In this document: one piece after another, positions 7,725 through 16,783 of the stretch
How the letters are laid out: the number at the start of each line of letters is the position of its first letter
Position numbering within the stretch: position 1 is the first letter of the stretch
Assembly (NCBI GenBank): GCA_039819665.1
Contig: JBCBRM010000031.1
Coordinates: 1 to 64,000, forward strand
Length of the DNA: 64,000 nt
Direction: 5' to 3'
DNA from: JAWPMV01 sp039819665
Lineage (GTDB): Bacteria > Bacteroidota > Bacteroidia > J057
Notes under the pieces: model-generated
What the model was told of the DNA's origin: nothing
The model's input: only the letters and a program-made list of their open reading frames with translations
The model's database searches: none
Program-made: the position numbers and the translations under genes

Positions 7725-8171
7725 ATGGCTATCAAATATTTCAGCGACCTAAGTGAGTCAGAAGTAGATCTGCTCCTGAGAACACCTGCTTTAATTACCC
7801 TCCTCATCGCAGGAGCCGATAATGATATTGATGACAAAGAGAAATCTTTGGGCGAAAAACTGGTTAATTATAGAACTTTCACCTCTGATACTCGCCTACA
7901 TGAGTATTATGAAGCGGTAAATGAGGATTTTGAAACCAAATTGAGTGGGATGATCGACTCCTGGACTCCTGAGTCCAAAGAGGCAATCAGCGGAGAACTT
8001 TCTCAGCTCAATTCAATTACTCCTAAATTAGAATCCAGTTATGCTGATTTGCTAAAAGATAGCTGGAGAAGCCTGGCAAAGAAAGTTGCCGAAGCAGACG
8101 GAGGCTTTGTTGGCTTTGGAAGTATTAGTAAAGAAGAGGCAGCGCTGATAGATTTACCAATGATTGAATAG
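7725..8171 (+). CDS. TerB-like alpha-helical protein
   Basis: A 148-residue cytoplasmic protein with no signal peptide. The start is ATG 7725; a TTG at 7707 in the same frame lies inside the -7 box and is rejected. The acidic segment LIAGADNDIDDKEKSLGEKL near the N-terminus is mirrored near the C-terminus by KKVAEADGGFVGFGSISKEE, both followed by helices. This layout recalls TerB/DjlA-like helical domains, which bind metal through conserved acidic residues. I infer a TerB-like fold, but the similarity is weak and the function unknown. It has its own promoter and terminator. Confidence 0.6.
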   Translation: MAIKYFSDLSESEVDLLLRTPALITLLIAGADNDIDDKEKSLGEKLVNYRTFTSDTRLHEYYEAVNEDFETKLSGMIDSWTPESKEAISGELSQLNSITPKLESSYADLLKDSWRSLAKKVAEADGGFVGFGSISKEEAALIDLPMIE

Positions 8172-8206
8172 TTGTTTAGTTATTAAAATATTTAAAAAAC
8201 AGGAAT

Positions 8207-8238
8207 AAAGCCGTGAGACCCATCTTGCGGCTTTTTAT
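8207..8238 (+). terminator. Terminator of the TerB-like gene
   Basis: AAAGCCG ... CGGCTTT with an inner AGA-CCCA-TCT stem, followed by TTATTTT. It lies about 36 bp after the stop codon. Confidence 0.7.
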
Positions 8239-8290
8239 TTTACGGTAAGGATGATTTGGTTTTAGTAATGGAAATTACGAATTGCTGTTT

Positions 8291-8298
8291 TACTTTTG
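8291..8298 (+). promoter_or_regulatory. -7 box immediately before the beta-helix gene
   Basis: TACTTTTG matches TAnnTTTG exactly and ends 6 nt before the ATG at 8305. If used, the mRNA would start at or next to the ATG (leaderless). No good -33 element is seen. Confidence 0.4.
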
Positions 8299-8304
8299 AG
8301 CGTT

Positions 8305-10656
8305 ATGAATTTCCAGCTATCAAAAAAGCTAGTCATTTTTAGTTTTGTCCTTCTCCTGGGACAGGCTCGACTTCTGGGACAACAGGTATTGATCACTGAT
8401 GATACCCTATATGTTTCTGAGAAACCATACGCTCTCCTCGAGCTATTCAGTAAAGACCACAATAAAGGTATTCTACTTCCACAATTGACCAGTTCCGAAC
8501 GGATGGGAATGGACGTAAATGAGGAAGGGGCAGGATTATTACTCTATGATACCGATACGGAAAGCTTCTGGTATTGGGATGGTATCGAATGGGGAGAGAT
8601 CGCTCGTAAAAATGGGGAGAAACTGAGGATAGGAAAAATTCTTGACGAAGATGAGGACACTGGTGTTTATGTGGAAAAGGTAGAAAATGAGAACCAGATT
8701 AGATTCGAAGTTCTGGGAGAGGAAGCCTTGAGGATAGACAGCCTGGGAAATATGGTAATTAAACATTCCTTTCGCCAAAAAGAGGGGCCTCTAATAAATG
8801 AAATTAGACAAGATAGTTCCCTAGGTTATTCGGATACTAGCCTGGTTACAGAAGGAACGATACGCCGTTATTTGGATGCTAATATTCCGGATAGCGTTGT
8901 TTACACAGCTGCAGAATTATACATATCCGTTCAGGAGTTGGGGGTAAAAGGGGATGGCGTGACGGATGACACGGACTCCTTACAGGCAGCCATTAATAAT
9001 CATCCTGGTGCTACCCTCTTCTTCCCGGATGGAGTGTACAAGGCAAATATTCATATAACCAATCCCATTACACTAGTCAGCTTTTCTGGTAATGTCAGCA
9101 TCAAATCCTCAGTCCAGGGAGTTCCTGTATTGAAGGTTAGTGCGGCTTGTAAACTTTTAGGGATGAAATTCATCCACCTCGATGGACAGCCGGGCTCAAA
9201 TGGGATCGTTAATGAAGGAAAAGATATTGAGGCTGAAAATTGCACCTTTCTGGGATACGAGAATCACATCACTCCGGGCTTTTCAACTTCTACCTTCCGC
9301 AACTGTACCTTTACCGTAGTAGATGAAGGTCTGGGGAGCCTCGCATGGAGTCCGGATGCAAAATTCTTTGACTGCACATTTGATGGAGTAGTTGGAGTAG
9401 ATGTAATGGATAGTAAATTTTATAACTGCCAGATGTCGGGGCTATGGGGGGTGCATATGCCAGAAGGAGCGGTAGATAATGCAGGAAATCCTACAGGGTA
9501 TACGGGGATTGGAGAATTTCATGCTTGTGAAATCAAAGGATCCTTTTACTATGCCATTGGTTTGGGAAATCGGGCACATGCTCGCATGTACAATTGTACC
9601 ATTATCGGCCATACATCTGGCGCCTATGCCCGGACAGAATCTACCTTTGAAGCCTATAATTGCTATATTGAATGTACCATGCAGGATGGGGGTTCAACTG
9701 CTGTAAAATTTGCCAAGTACATAACAGCTGAAAAAGATGGAATAGGATTGATCGATACCGGAGATTCTTATTTCTCCCAATGTACATTTGTGAATTCCGG
9801 CTCTGAAAGTGGATATCACCTCATCGTGCCTGATAAATCAGATGCTGGCCAGGTTTACCTCAACAATTGTAATTTCTCTTTGCAAAAAACCTGTACAGAG
9901 GATACGGTTATGGTCTGTCAGGGTGATATTTATAGGTATGTAAGCATGCAAGCAGGGGTCAATGAGACTCCCCATGAGATAAAAACAGTTAGTACCGCTG
10001 AGGCATTGATACCTAAATTTTCACCGGTAGGAGTCACCTTTTTGGATTTAAGTGGAAATGGGGGACCCGCTAACTTTCTTCGCCTTTCCAAAAACTATGG
10101 GAACAATAAAGAGTATCCGGCGGGCTACCGACTCTTGATTCGTTGTTCAAGCAGTAGCAATAATATCACCTTCCGCAATGGATATTATGCTCCTATTGGG
10201 ACAGGGATTCAAACTTTATCCAACCAGGACCTCACCCTGAATGCTAACGAATATGCTACCTTTGTGTACACAAAAAACTATTGGGTGGAAGTCTCTTCCA
10301 ACAGTTCTGCGAAAAGAAAAGCCTTGGATCCCACCTCAGACAATGCTTTCCTCTTCCTTACGCAGGAAAATATTCAGGCAAATGGAAAGCTTTCTCTAGA
10401 AATTCCTGCAGGCTACAAAATAGCTTCGTTGGTAATGGAAAGCAGGGGGGGAGCAATTCAAAAGATAGGCATAGGTACGCAGCCAGACCTTGGGAATATC
10501 TTTCAAGAGAAAAAACTGGAGGAAGGAACTCCAATAGAAGCGGGGCTAAAGAAAAGCCTGTTCAGTCTTCATCAAAAACAAGCGCTTTATCTCAAAGTCA
10601 ACAACTGGAATCAAGCTACACTCAATATTTACCTAAAACTGGAACGGATTAAATAG
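8305..10656 (+). CDS. Secreted tailspike-like beta-helix protein (pectate lyase superfamily fold)
   Basis: A 783-residue protein with signal peptide MNFQLSKKLVIFSFVLLLG. Residues about 35-100 carry the pattern common at the head of Bacteroidota surface proteins (ALLELFSKDHNKGILLPQL, LLYDTDTESFWYWDG). Residues about 209-237 hold the hallmark of pectate-lyase-3 type beta-helices (GVKGDGVTDDTDSLQAAI), followed by many short Cys- and Asn-rich coils (ENCTFLGY, RNCTFTV, FDCTFDGV, YNCQMSGL, YNCTIIGH) running to about 530, typical of a right-handed parallel beta-helix. A beta-rich C-terminal region follows. Such proteins bind or cleave polysaccharide; catalytic residues cannot be assigned. No T9SS motif is evident. 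It is the first gene of a two-gene operon with the gene at 10676, 19 bp downstream. The start is ATG 8305 rather than TTG 8296, which lies in the -7 box. Confidence 0.78.
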   Translation: MNFQLSKKLVIFSFVLLLGQARLLGQQVLITDDTLYVSEKPYALLELFSKDHNKGILLPQLTSSERMGMDVNEEGAGLLLYDTDTESFWYWDGIEWGEIARKNGEKLRIGKILDEDEDTGVYVEKVENENQIRFEVLGEEALRIDSLGNMVIKHSFRQKEGPLINEIRQDSSLGYSDTSLVTEGTIRRYLDANIPDSVVYTAAELYISVQELGVKGDGVTDDTDSLQAAINNHPGATLFFPDGVYKANIHITNPITLVSFSGNVSIKSSVQGVPVLKVSAACKLLGMKFIHLDGQPGSNGIVNEGKDIEAENCTFLGYENHITPGFSTSTFRNCTFTVVDEGLGSLAWSPDAKFFDCTFDGVVGVDVMDSKFYNCQMSGLWGVHMPEGAVDNAGNPTGYTGIGEFHACEIKGSFYYAIGLGNRAHARMYNCTIIGHTSGAYARTESTFEAYNCYIECTMQDGGSTAVKFAKYITAEKDGIGLIDTGDSYFSQCTFVNSGSESGYHLIVPDKSDAGQVYLNNCNFSLQKTCTEDTVMVCQGDIYRYVSMQAGVNETPHEIKTVSTAEALIPKFSPVGVTFLDLSGNGGPANFLRLSKNYGNNKEYPAGYRLLIRCSSSSNNITFRNGYYAPIGTGIQTLSNQDLTLNANEYATFVYTKNYWVEVSSNSSAKRKALDPTSDNAFLFLTQENIQANGKLSLEIPAGYKIASLVMESRGGAIQKIGIGTQPDLGNIFQEKKLEEGTPIEAGLKKSLFSLHQKQALYLKVNNWNQATLNIYLKLERIK

Positions 10657-10675
10657 AAGGCTTCAGCCAAAGTTT

Positions 10676-11890
10676 ATGGGGAGAAAAACTTTACTCATTC
10701 TTTTTATTGTCCTGTTGGCACAGGGATTTTTAGAGGCTCAAACGGGGATTAAAAGTCAGGGAGCTTATATAAAGGTTTCACAAGGAGCCAGTGTATATTG
10801 TGCTGGGAATATTGAACTGAAAGATCAGGGGAATCAATCTTCCAAGATGGAGTTGAATGGTGAACTTTTCCTTTCAGGCGATTTCATAAATTCTTCCTAC
10901 ACCAAAGTTTTAGATCCTATTTCCCATACAGGTGGCTGCATTCATTTTAATGGACTTGAGGATATACAAAAAGTACGAGGGGATCATGGTTTTGCCGTTC
11001 ATAGAGCAATCGTGAGCAATCCATTTGGTTTGAAACTGGAGAGAGATTTGGGTATCTACCAGGATTTGTTTTTGGAAGATGGAAAGCTCTATACCGGATC
11101 CCAAATGCTGGTCATATTTAATTCAGATGCTGGTGCGATAAAAAACTTCAATGAAGACCGATATATCGTTGGTAAAATTCGACGCTACCTAAGTGTTGGA
11201 GATACGCCCTTTCCAATAGGTAGCGAAACAGCGCTGCAATTTCTTAATCTTCAATTTGACCGTGAGCCTGGATTACTTTTTGTAGATGCATCGTTTTCTG
11301 AATTGCCGGAATACTTACAATCTCCTGTAGAACTGGATGGGGGCAGTGTAACTGAACTCTTAGATAATGGAAGTTGGGAACTTTACTCTCCCCAGAATCC
11401 ATCACAGCCCTTTCAATTAAGTTTAACTTCAAAAGAACACAATAATGGAGGAGAAAATGAAGGCATGCATACTTTTTTGATTGATAAGGGGTATGGTTGG
11501 GAAAAAGAAGGAAATTTAAATCGAAACCAAAGTTCGGGATTTGGGGAAAATGAGATAATGGCTACAAGAGATCAGGTACAAAGTTGGGGAAGATTTGCTA
11601 TAGCAAAATCTGATTATATATTATCTAATAGGGTGGATGTTGTACAGAATTTGGAGATTTTCAACAATGGAAGTCCTGATAAAAAAGTGGGGATAAAGTT
11701 CTTCTCCCGGGATATCGGTTTGTATACTCTGGAGATTAGGGACCTAAAAGGAGCCATCCTTTATCGTAAAACTTCCTTTGCCTTGCCTGGAAATAATCGT
11801 GCTGAACTCGATTTGCAAAATTATTCTGAAAGCATTTATACCCTGATCCTCAGAAAAGAGGGAAGTTTACTCAGCCATAAAATTTGGTGA
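10676..11890 (+). CDS. Secreted protein of unknown function, partner of the beta-helix gene
   Basis: A 404-residue protein with signal peptide (KTLLILFIVLLAQGFLEAQ). The first half is Gly/Asn-rich beta structure with short strands (SQGASVYCAGNIELKD, LNGELFLSGDF, LEDGKLYTGSQM), like autotransporter or adhesin passenger repeats. The segment KNFNEDRYIVGKIRRYLSVG followed by TPFPIGS resembles a stretch often seen in Bacteroidota surface proteins. The C-terminus (DIGLYTLEIRDLKGAILY ... ESIYTLILRKEGSLLSHKIW, in two pieces) has the layout of a T9SS type A sorting domain, but the usual NPxxxxL motif is replaced by FNNGSPDKKVGIKFF. It probably acts at the cell surface with the protein encoded just upstream. 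Confidence 0.65.
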   Translation: MGRKTLLILFIVLLAQGFLEAQTGIKSQGAYIKVSQGASVYCAGNIELKDQGNQSSKMELNGELFLSGDFINSSYTKVLDPISHTGGCIHFNGLEDIQKVRGDHGFAVHRAIVSNPFGLKLERDLGIYQDLFLEDGKLYTGSQMLVIFNSDAGAIKNFNEDRYIVGKIRRYLSVGDTPFPIGSETALQFLNLQFDREPGLLFVDASFSELPEYLQSPVELDGGSVTELLDNGSWELYSPQNPSQPFQLSLTSKEHNNGGENEGMHTFLIDKGYGWEKEGNLNRNQSSGFGENEIMATRDQVQSWGRFAIAKSDYILSNRVDVVQNLEIFNNGSPDKKVGIKFFSRDIGLYTLEIRDLKGAILYRKTSFALPGNNRAELDLQNYSESIYTLILRKEGSLLSHKIW

Positions 11891-12062
11891 TTCACGCAAC
11901 GTTTTCTGACACTTTAGGTCATTTATTTAGCTATTCACCCTTTAACCCTCAAATAAAAACAGTTCATGATTCTGAGCTTGCACTGCGGGTAGAAAATTAG
12001 TACTTTAGTTTGAATATTCGTATTACTTAATTATCCAAGCATAACACCTAGCTTCTCTTGAT

Positions 12063-13220
12063 ATGAAAATTCATGCGGTGCTCCTGCTGATTTTTGCACA
12101 AATAGCTCTAAATCTTTCCTCCATCGCACAACGTCAAGAACCAAAGGTTAGAACCCTTGAATCGCTCATCAACGAGCGACTTGGAGACTATCCCTTAAGT
12201 CCGGACAATCGCTTCCGGCTATCCTCCTATTGTGAGTTAAAAGGTCAATTTGAACATAAAAGCAATGCGCTGATCATAGATTTTGGGACCTATGGAAGTA
12301 TCAGTTTTTATGAGAAGAATTTCATCCTAAAAACTCCTCGAAGTGGTGTGTTTCATATGGATAGAGGCCGGAATAGTAGTAGCCAGGTTCAGGCGATGAA
12401 TGAAACTCTTGAATCTATTTTCGAACAAGTCATGCTATTGAGTAATCATAAAAGCGATCCTGATTTGGTGGCTTTTGTGGACGAACATCTCAGCCGGAAA
12501 AATATGGAGCCTTTCTATAAAATATTTGTTAGGCATATTCTGGTGAAATACGGGAGATATAACGCTCATTCAAATATGGTCGAGTTCCGAACCGAATGGC
12601 TCCCAGATCAATTTTACTCTTATTTAGAGCCTGGGGAGAAACAATTGGTTAGAAAAACCATTTCTCCTTTAAGAATGAGGCTGGATAAGCATACGTTGAG
12701 AGGCTATTATATAAAGGCTGGAGGAACTGTATATATTGAGAATGTAGGCCGGGATGTCCCATATGCAAGTGGGGAAGAATATGGCCCGAATGTAACGGCT
12801 TTTAAAGTCTTTGCCCAAAGATTGTTTGTCCAAACTACCCAATATATAACTACTGCTGAAAGGAGGCGCATCAAAGAGTTTAAGCAAGTAGCTCCCCCGA
12901 TCTATTTTGCTAATAATGATAAACGAGCTATGCCTAAAGGTTACGCCTCTACTGCCCTTCCACAAAAAAATCTTGGAGCCTTTCAAAGTAGAGGAGGAAG
13001 TTATCGTTCCGCAGATAATGGTCAGGTTTCTCTAGCAGGAGTTAGGCCTTTATATCAACCCAAAAACTGGATTCCCATGATGTTGGGTATTTTACGGGCA
13101 AAAAAGATTGATATCAGTGATAAGGAGTTGATTCAGTATTTCAAAACCCAACCCTATTATCCAGACCTATACAAGCAGCTTACGAAAGAAGAAAAAGCAG
13201 CTGTAGATCGACAAAGGTAA
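12063..13220 (+). CDS. Exported protein, unknown function
   Basis: A 385-residue protein with signal peptide MKIHAVLLLIFAQIALNL, then SSIAQ. The mature protein mixes alpha and beta segments. Residues about 20-200 include PDNRFRLSSYCELKG and an all-charged middle (VDEHLSRKNMEPFYKIFVRH). Residues about 250-310 are basic and probably disordered (ERRRIKEFKQVAPP, SRGGSYRSADNGQ). I recognise no catalytic motif or named domain. It is preceded by 172 bp without a clear promoter (TTAGTTTG at 12005 has one mismatch to the -7 consensus). It is probably a lineage-specific periplasmic or outer-membrane-associated protein. Confidence 0.7.
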   Translation: MKIHAVLLLIFAQIALNLSSIAQRQEPKVRTLESLINERLGDYPLSPDNRFRLSSYCELKGQFEHKSNALIIDFGTYGSISFYEKNFILKTPRSGVFHMDRGRNSSSQVQAMNETLESIFEQVMLLSNHKSDPDLVAFVDEHLSRKNMEPFYKIFVRHILVKYGRYNAHSNMVEFRTEWLPDQFYSYLEPGEKQLVRKTISPLRMRLDKHTLRGYYIKAGGTVYIENVGRDVPYASGEEYGPNVTAFKVFAQRLFVQTTQYITTAERRRIKEFKQVAPPIYFANNDKRAMPKGYASTALPQKNLGAFQSRGGSYRSADNGQVSLAGVRPLYQPKNWIPMMLGILRAKKIDISDKELIQYFKTQPYYPDLYKQLTKEEKAAVDRQR

Positions 13221-13225
13221 AAAAA

Positions 13226-13283
13226 GCGGAGCCATAGAGAAATAGATTTGTCCTGAACATGACAGGTATTCCGCATATTTTTT
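13226..13283 (+). terminator. Weak terminator-like structure
   Basis: GCGGA (13226-13230) can pair with TCCGC (13270-13274) around a long loop, followed by an AT-rich stretch with TTTTTT. Only five base pairs are clear, so this is tentative. Confidence 0.25.
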
Positions 13284-13308
13284 ATCAACTTTGGATAAAG
13301 CTATTATC

Positions 13309-13815
13309 ATGAAAAGATTCGGAATTCTTATACTCTTCCTCTCGTTTGCCTTCCAGGGGCTCATGGCTCAAAAAACCGAAAAGGATTTTTATTCTATGCT
13401 GGATGGTATGTACTCATATACAGTACCTTTGATGACCCCGGCAGAGTTTAACAAAAAAGATGCTTCCAAATACTTGATTCTGGATACCCGAGAGGTAAAA
13501 GAATTCAAGGTTTCTCATATCCCCAATGCAAAGTGTGTAGGATATGATCAATTCAATGCGGATGCGCTGAGAGATACGCCTCGCGATCAGCCTATTTTAG
13601 TTTATTGTTCTGTTGGCTATAGAAGTGAGCGGATTGGAGAAAAGCTTCAGGAAATGGGATTCTCTCATGTTTACAATCTGTATGGGGGTATTTTCAACTG
13701 GAGTAACAAGGGTGAAGGTATGGTTGACGAAAATCAGAGCAATACCGAAAATGTCCACGGCTTTAATCAGGAGTGGAGCCAATGGATCCTCAAAGGCAAA
13801 AAAATCCTGAGGTAG
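13309..13815 (+). CDS. Exported rhodanese-like domain protein
   Basis: A 168-residue protein that starts at ATG 13309 with signal peptide MKRFGILILFLSFAFQGLMAQ. The in-frame TTG 18 nt upstream would put a charged extension before the signal and sits in a near-consensus -7 box (CAACTTTG, 13286-13293). It has a single rhodanese domain: LILDTREVKEF, SHIPNAKCVG, then the active-site loop VYCSVGYRSER with catalytic Cys100, ending in LYGGIFNWSN. Rhodaneses carry persulfide sulfur on this Cys. Its export suggests periplasmic sulfur or redox chemistry. The C-terminal tail beyond the domain (GFNQEWSQWILKGKK) is short. It converges on the TPR gene at 13865. Confidence 0.88.
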   Translation: MKRFGILILFLSFAFQGLMAQKTEKDFYSMLDGMYSYTVPLMTPAEFNKKDASKYLILDTREVKEFKVSHIPNAKCVGYDQFNADALRDTPRDQPILVYCSVGYRSERIGEKLQEMGFSHVYNLYGGIFNWSNKGEGMVDENQSNTENVHGFNQEWSQWILKGKKILR

Positions 13816-13864
13816 CAGGGGTTTCCCAATAAAATATTTTAAGGTAAATCCGCGAAGGAAGCCC

Positions 13865-16765
13865 TTATTCTTCGTGTAAATATGTGAGTAATCTCTCTTT
13901 GAGCGCCCCTGCAGGTGGCACGGGAAGAAGAATGCCCTGATTTGCCAGTTTTCGTATTTGATAATAATCTTTTTCCGAATCTAGTAGCTCTAAGAGGAGA
14001 AAACGCGCCTTGAAGTTGTAGATATTGCTTTTAACGGCTTCCTGCAAAGTAAGCTGCGCCAATTCCGTATTTCCCCTACCTATTTCCAGTTTTGCAGCCG
14101 TGAGCAAATATTGACTCTTCTCATAAGGGATACGAGGGAGGTCTTGTCTGCGAAATGATTTTTCTGCAAGTTCAAGTTCTCCAATATCAACCAAAGTTTG
14201 TATCCATTGATAAGGATTGCTTCGATTGCGAATTTTCTTTTCAAGGACAGGGGTAAGGATTTTTTTTGCAGCAAGGCTATCCCCTTCTTTGAAATGAATA
14301 TTTGCCAATTCGATCAGATAATCTGATCTACTGTTTCCCGAAGCTGAAAGGATACGATTTCCTTCTTCCAAAATTTCTTTAGCCTTCTCAAGCTGTTGAT
14401 TGGCTAGAAGTACACGGGCATATTGGATTCTGTGTTGATAATTTTGGGGTTTCTGGGCAATAAGATTTTTAAAAAACTCCAGAGATTTCTCCTGGTAACC
14501 GAGTATGCCTTTCTGTTCATACATAAAAGCTTCCGTTACATCTTTACTATCCCTGAGATAGGTACTAACAGTCGGAGCATCTGAAACATAAGATTCAGCA
14601 GTTTCTATGGCTTCTGCAATGAGGCCAAAAGATAGATAAAATTGACGGATTTCCCGATTGAGCCTGGGGCGCAAACCAATATCCGTTTCCAGTTCTTCTG
14701 CTCTTTTATAATAGGCTTTTTGGGATTTAACCGTCTGCAATTGTTCAGTGATCCCTTTTTGAAATCGACTCATTTCCCAACGCGCATAAGCTTGCTGGGC
14801 AGGGGCAAAATCGGGAGAAAGCTCAATGGCCTTGTCCAGATAGATCCTTGCGCTATCAAAGTCTTGCTTTCTCTCAAATGCTTGTGCGTAAGCCAGATAA
14901 GTAGGTACATAGGTGCTATCCCAGGACAAAGCTGTCTCCAGATGTTGAATTTCGAGAGAATTTAGCCCCATAATACTAGCCCTTTGGGAAAGCTGAATGT
15001 ACACATGGGCCCAATTGCTTGCCATAGCGTTTTTATCTCCATTGAGATAAGCTTTATGTTTTTTGACCAGCCGATCTACAAATTCGAACATTAACGGATC
15101 TTTTGATTGCAGATCTCCCCGGGTATTCATGGATTTGTGATTGAGAGGGTGAACTTTTATCGGGATAAAGTAGGCAGGAAAGGCCTGAGCCAGATATTCA
15201 AACTCATTATTTGCCCCATAATAATCGAGAGTACAATCATTTTCCATGGCGTAGTAATAGCGCTTTCTCACCTCACGCATTTCAGTATCACTAAAAATAC
15301 TTCCATGAAAGAGGTGGACATATTCATGCAAGGTAACGTTTCGTTCTAAATGTGCGCCCCTTTCGACGTACTCTATTCCAGTTGCTCCACTACCTACACC
15401 GCGTATATCCATCCATTGGCGGTTGTCGAACGTAGTTCCTCCCCGGAAAAAGGAATTTCCCATAGCCTCTGCCAAATCTACATGTAAAGGAGGGATGACA
15501 AATTTCCGATTGAGCTTTTCGAGAAATGGAAGGTAAACTACCCCTGTGTATAGTTGCTGATAAACCATTTGGCTTACTCGGTCTCCGGGATAGAAAGCCA
15601 GGTCCGGAAAAATCTTGTAGAATTGGGCTTCATTTTCAATTCGACTTTGCTTGATTTCTTTTTCCAAAGAGTCGCTGTACTGCAAATAGGGGAAACGTCT
15701 CTGCTTGATGACTGCTGCCAATCCATTATGTGCAGGGCCATAATTCTTTTTTCTTCTCAGGATGCGAAGGAAGATACTTTCTGCCGAATCTGAGTTCTGC
15801 AACTGATAATAGGCTGAGGCTTTGAACATATCTGGTAGGACTGATTCGGGAAAATCCCTGCCAACCCCATTTGCCAGCTTAAGCGCGAGTTTTGAATTGT
15901 CATCCCCCAGAGCTGAATTGGCTTTTTTCAGGGCCTTGCGTACCTCCTTATCTTCCTTTTGAGCATAATCTGCATAGGTTAGTTGTGTATGACCATTTCC
16001 CCAATGCCAGTGAGTAAGGTAGTGCAAAGGATGTATTTCCAAAGCCAATTTCCACTGAGCAGCCATATCTGGCAATTGGGTAGCATCTACTCTCCTCCAA
16101 ATTGCATAACCATAGTAAAAGCGAGCATCTGGATTGAAAGGATCAAGTTCCAGGCATTTTCTTAGCGCCTCCTCAGCTGGAGCTTGCTCTCTTTTCCAAA
16201 GGAGTGCTTCAGCCGCAAGTAGGTAGGCTCCTGAATTTTCGGGATTCCATTCCTGGACCTGTTTAGCTAGTGCTAAAGCTTTATCAAAATTCTTTTGGAG
16301 GACATATATACTTCCCAATTGAAGAACGGTTGCCTCAGATCGGGGAGAATTTTTAAGAATATTTATGCAAGATTGTTCAGCTTTTTTGAGCTCCCATGCT
16401 TCAGTTTGGAGACGTATATTTAGGAGTTGAATGGCTTCCCGCGAAGCAGGACCTGGTTTAATTTTTCGTAGTATTTGCTCTGCCTCTTCATATCTGTTCT
16501 TCAATATGAGAAAATGAGCTTTTTCCAGGAGAACATCTTCTGGAAGATTTCTTTTCTTTACTTCTGCTTCGATTTCCTCCCACATACCCAGTTTAAGCAT
16601 TTCTGCGATCAGAGAAGCTGAGTGTGGACCTTCTGCTTTGCTGATAGCTTCTCTACGTTCTAAAAGCAAACGCAAAGCTCCTTCTGTGTCATCTGGAGAA
16701 AGTAATTGCGCCTGAAGGGGAGCAAGGCCGATATAGCATATGAGTAGTAGGATAAGTCTCTTCAT
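13865..16765 (-). CDS. Exported TPR protein with embedded HEXXH zinc-peptidase-like domain
   Basis: A 966-residue protein with signal peptide (RLILLLICYIGLAPLQAQ). N-terminal TPR repeats cover about 80-350 (for example YEEAEQILRKIKPG, FDKALALAKQVQEWNPENSGA, AEEALRKCLELDPFNPDA). The central region holds TLHEYVHLFHG, an HEXXH motif at His480-His484, and a downstream NNEFEYLAQAFPAYF at about 519-533 that could supply the third zinc ligand (Glu) of a gluzincin. More TPRs follow to the C-terminus (about 600-960, for example DFDSARIYLDKAIELSPDFAPA and LEKAKEILEEGNRIL). The likely place is the periplasm or outer membrane; the substrate is unknown. It lies 18 bp downstream of the PhzF gene and is probably cotranscribed with it. 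The protease role is inferred from the motif only. Confidence 0.75.
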   Translation of the reverse strand: MKRLILLLICYIGLAPLQAQLLSPDDTEGALRLLLERREAISKAEGPHSASLIAEMLKLGMWEEIEAEVKKRNLPEDVLLEKAHFLILKNRYEEAEQILRKIKPGPASREAIQLLNIRLQTEAWELKKAEQSCINILKNSPRSEATVLQLGSIYVLQKNFDKALALAKQVQEWNPENSGAYLLAAEALLWKREQAPAEEALRKCLELDPFNPDARFYYGYAIWRRVDATQLPDMAAQWKLALEIHPLHYLTHWHWGNGHTQLTYADYAQKEDKEVRKALKKANSALGDDNSKLALKLANGVGRDFPESVLPDMFKASAYYQLQNSDSAESIFLRILRRKKNYGPAHNGLAAVIKQRRFPYLQYSDSLEKEIKQSRIENEAQFYKIFPDLAFYPGDRVSQMVYQQLYTGVVYLPFLEKLNRKFVIPPLHVDLAEAMGNSFFRGGTTFDNRQWMDIRGVGSGATGIEYVERGAHLERNVTLHEYVHLFHGSIFSDTEMREVRKRYYYAMENDCTLDYYGANNEFEYLAQAFPAYFIPIKVHPLNHKSMNTRGDLQSKDPLMFEFVDRLVKKHKAYLNGDKNAMASNWAHVYIQLSQRASIMGLNSLEIQHLETALSWDSTYVPTYLAYAQAFERKQDFDSARIYLDKAIELSPDFAPAQQAYARWEMSRFQKGITEQLQTVKSQKAYYKRAEELETDIGLRPRLNREIRQFYLSFGLIAEAIETAESYVSDAPTVSTYLRDSKDVTEAFMYEQKGILGYQEKSLEFFKNLIAQKPQNYQHRIQYARVLLANQQLEKAKEILEEGNRILSASGNSRSDYLIELANIHFKEGDSLAAKKILTPVLEKKIRNRSNPYQWIQTLVDIGELELAEKSFRRQDLPRIPYEKSQYLLTAAKLEIGRGNTELAQLTLQEAVKSNIYNFKARFLLLELLDSEKDYYQIRKLANQGILLPVPPAGALKERLLTYLHEE

Positions 16766-16783
16766 TATTTGGATGTTTGAGAA

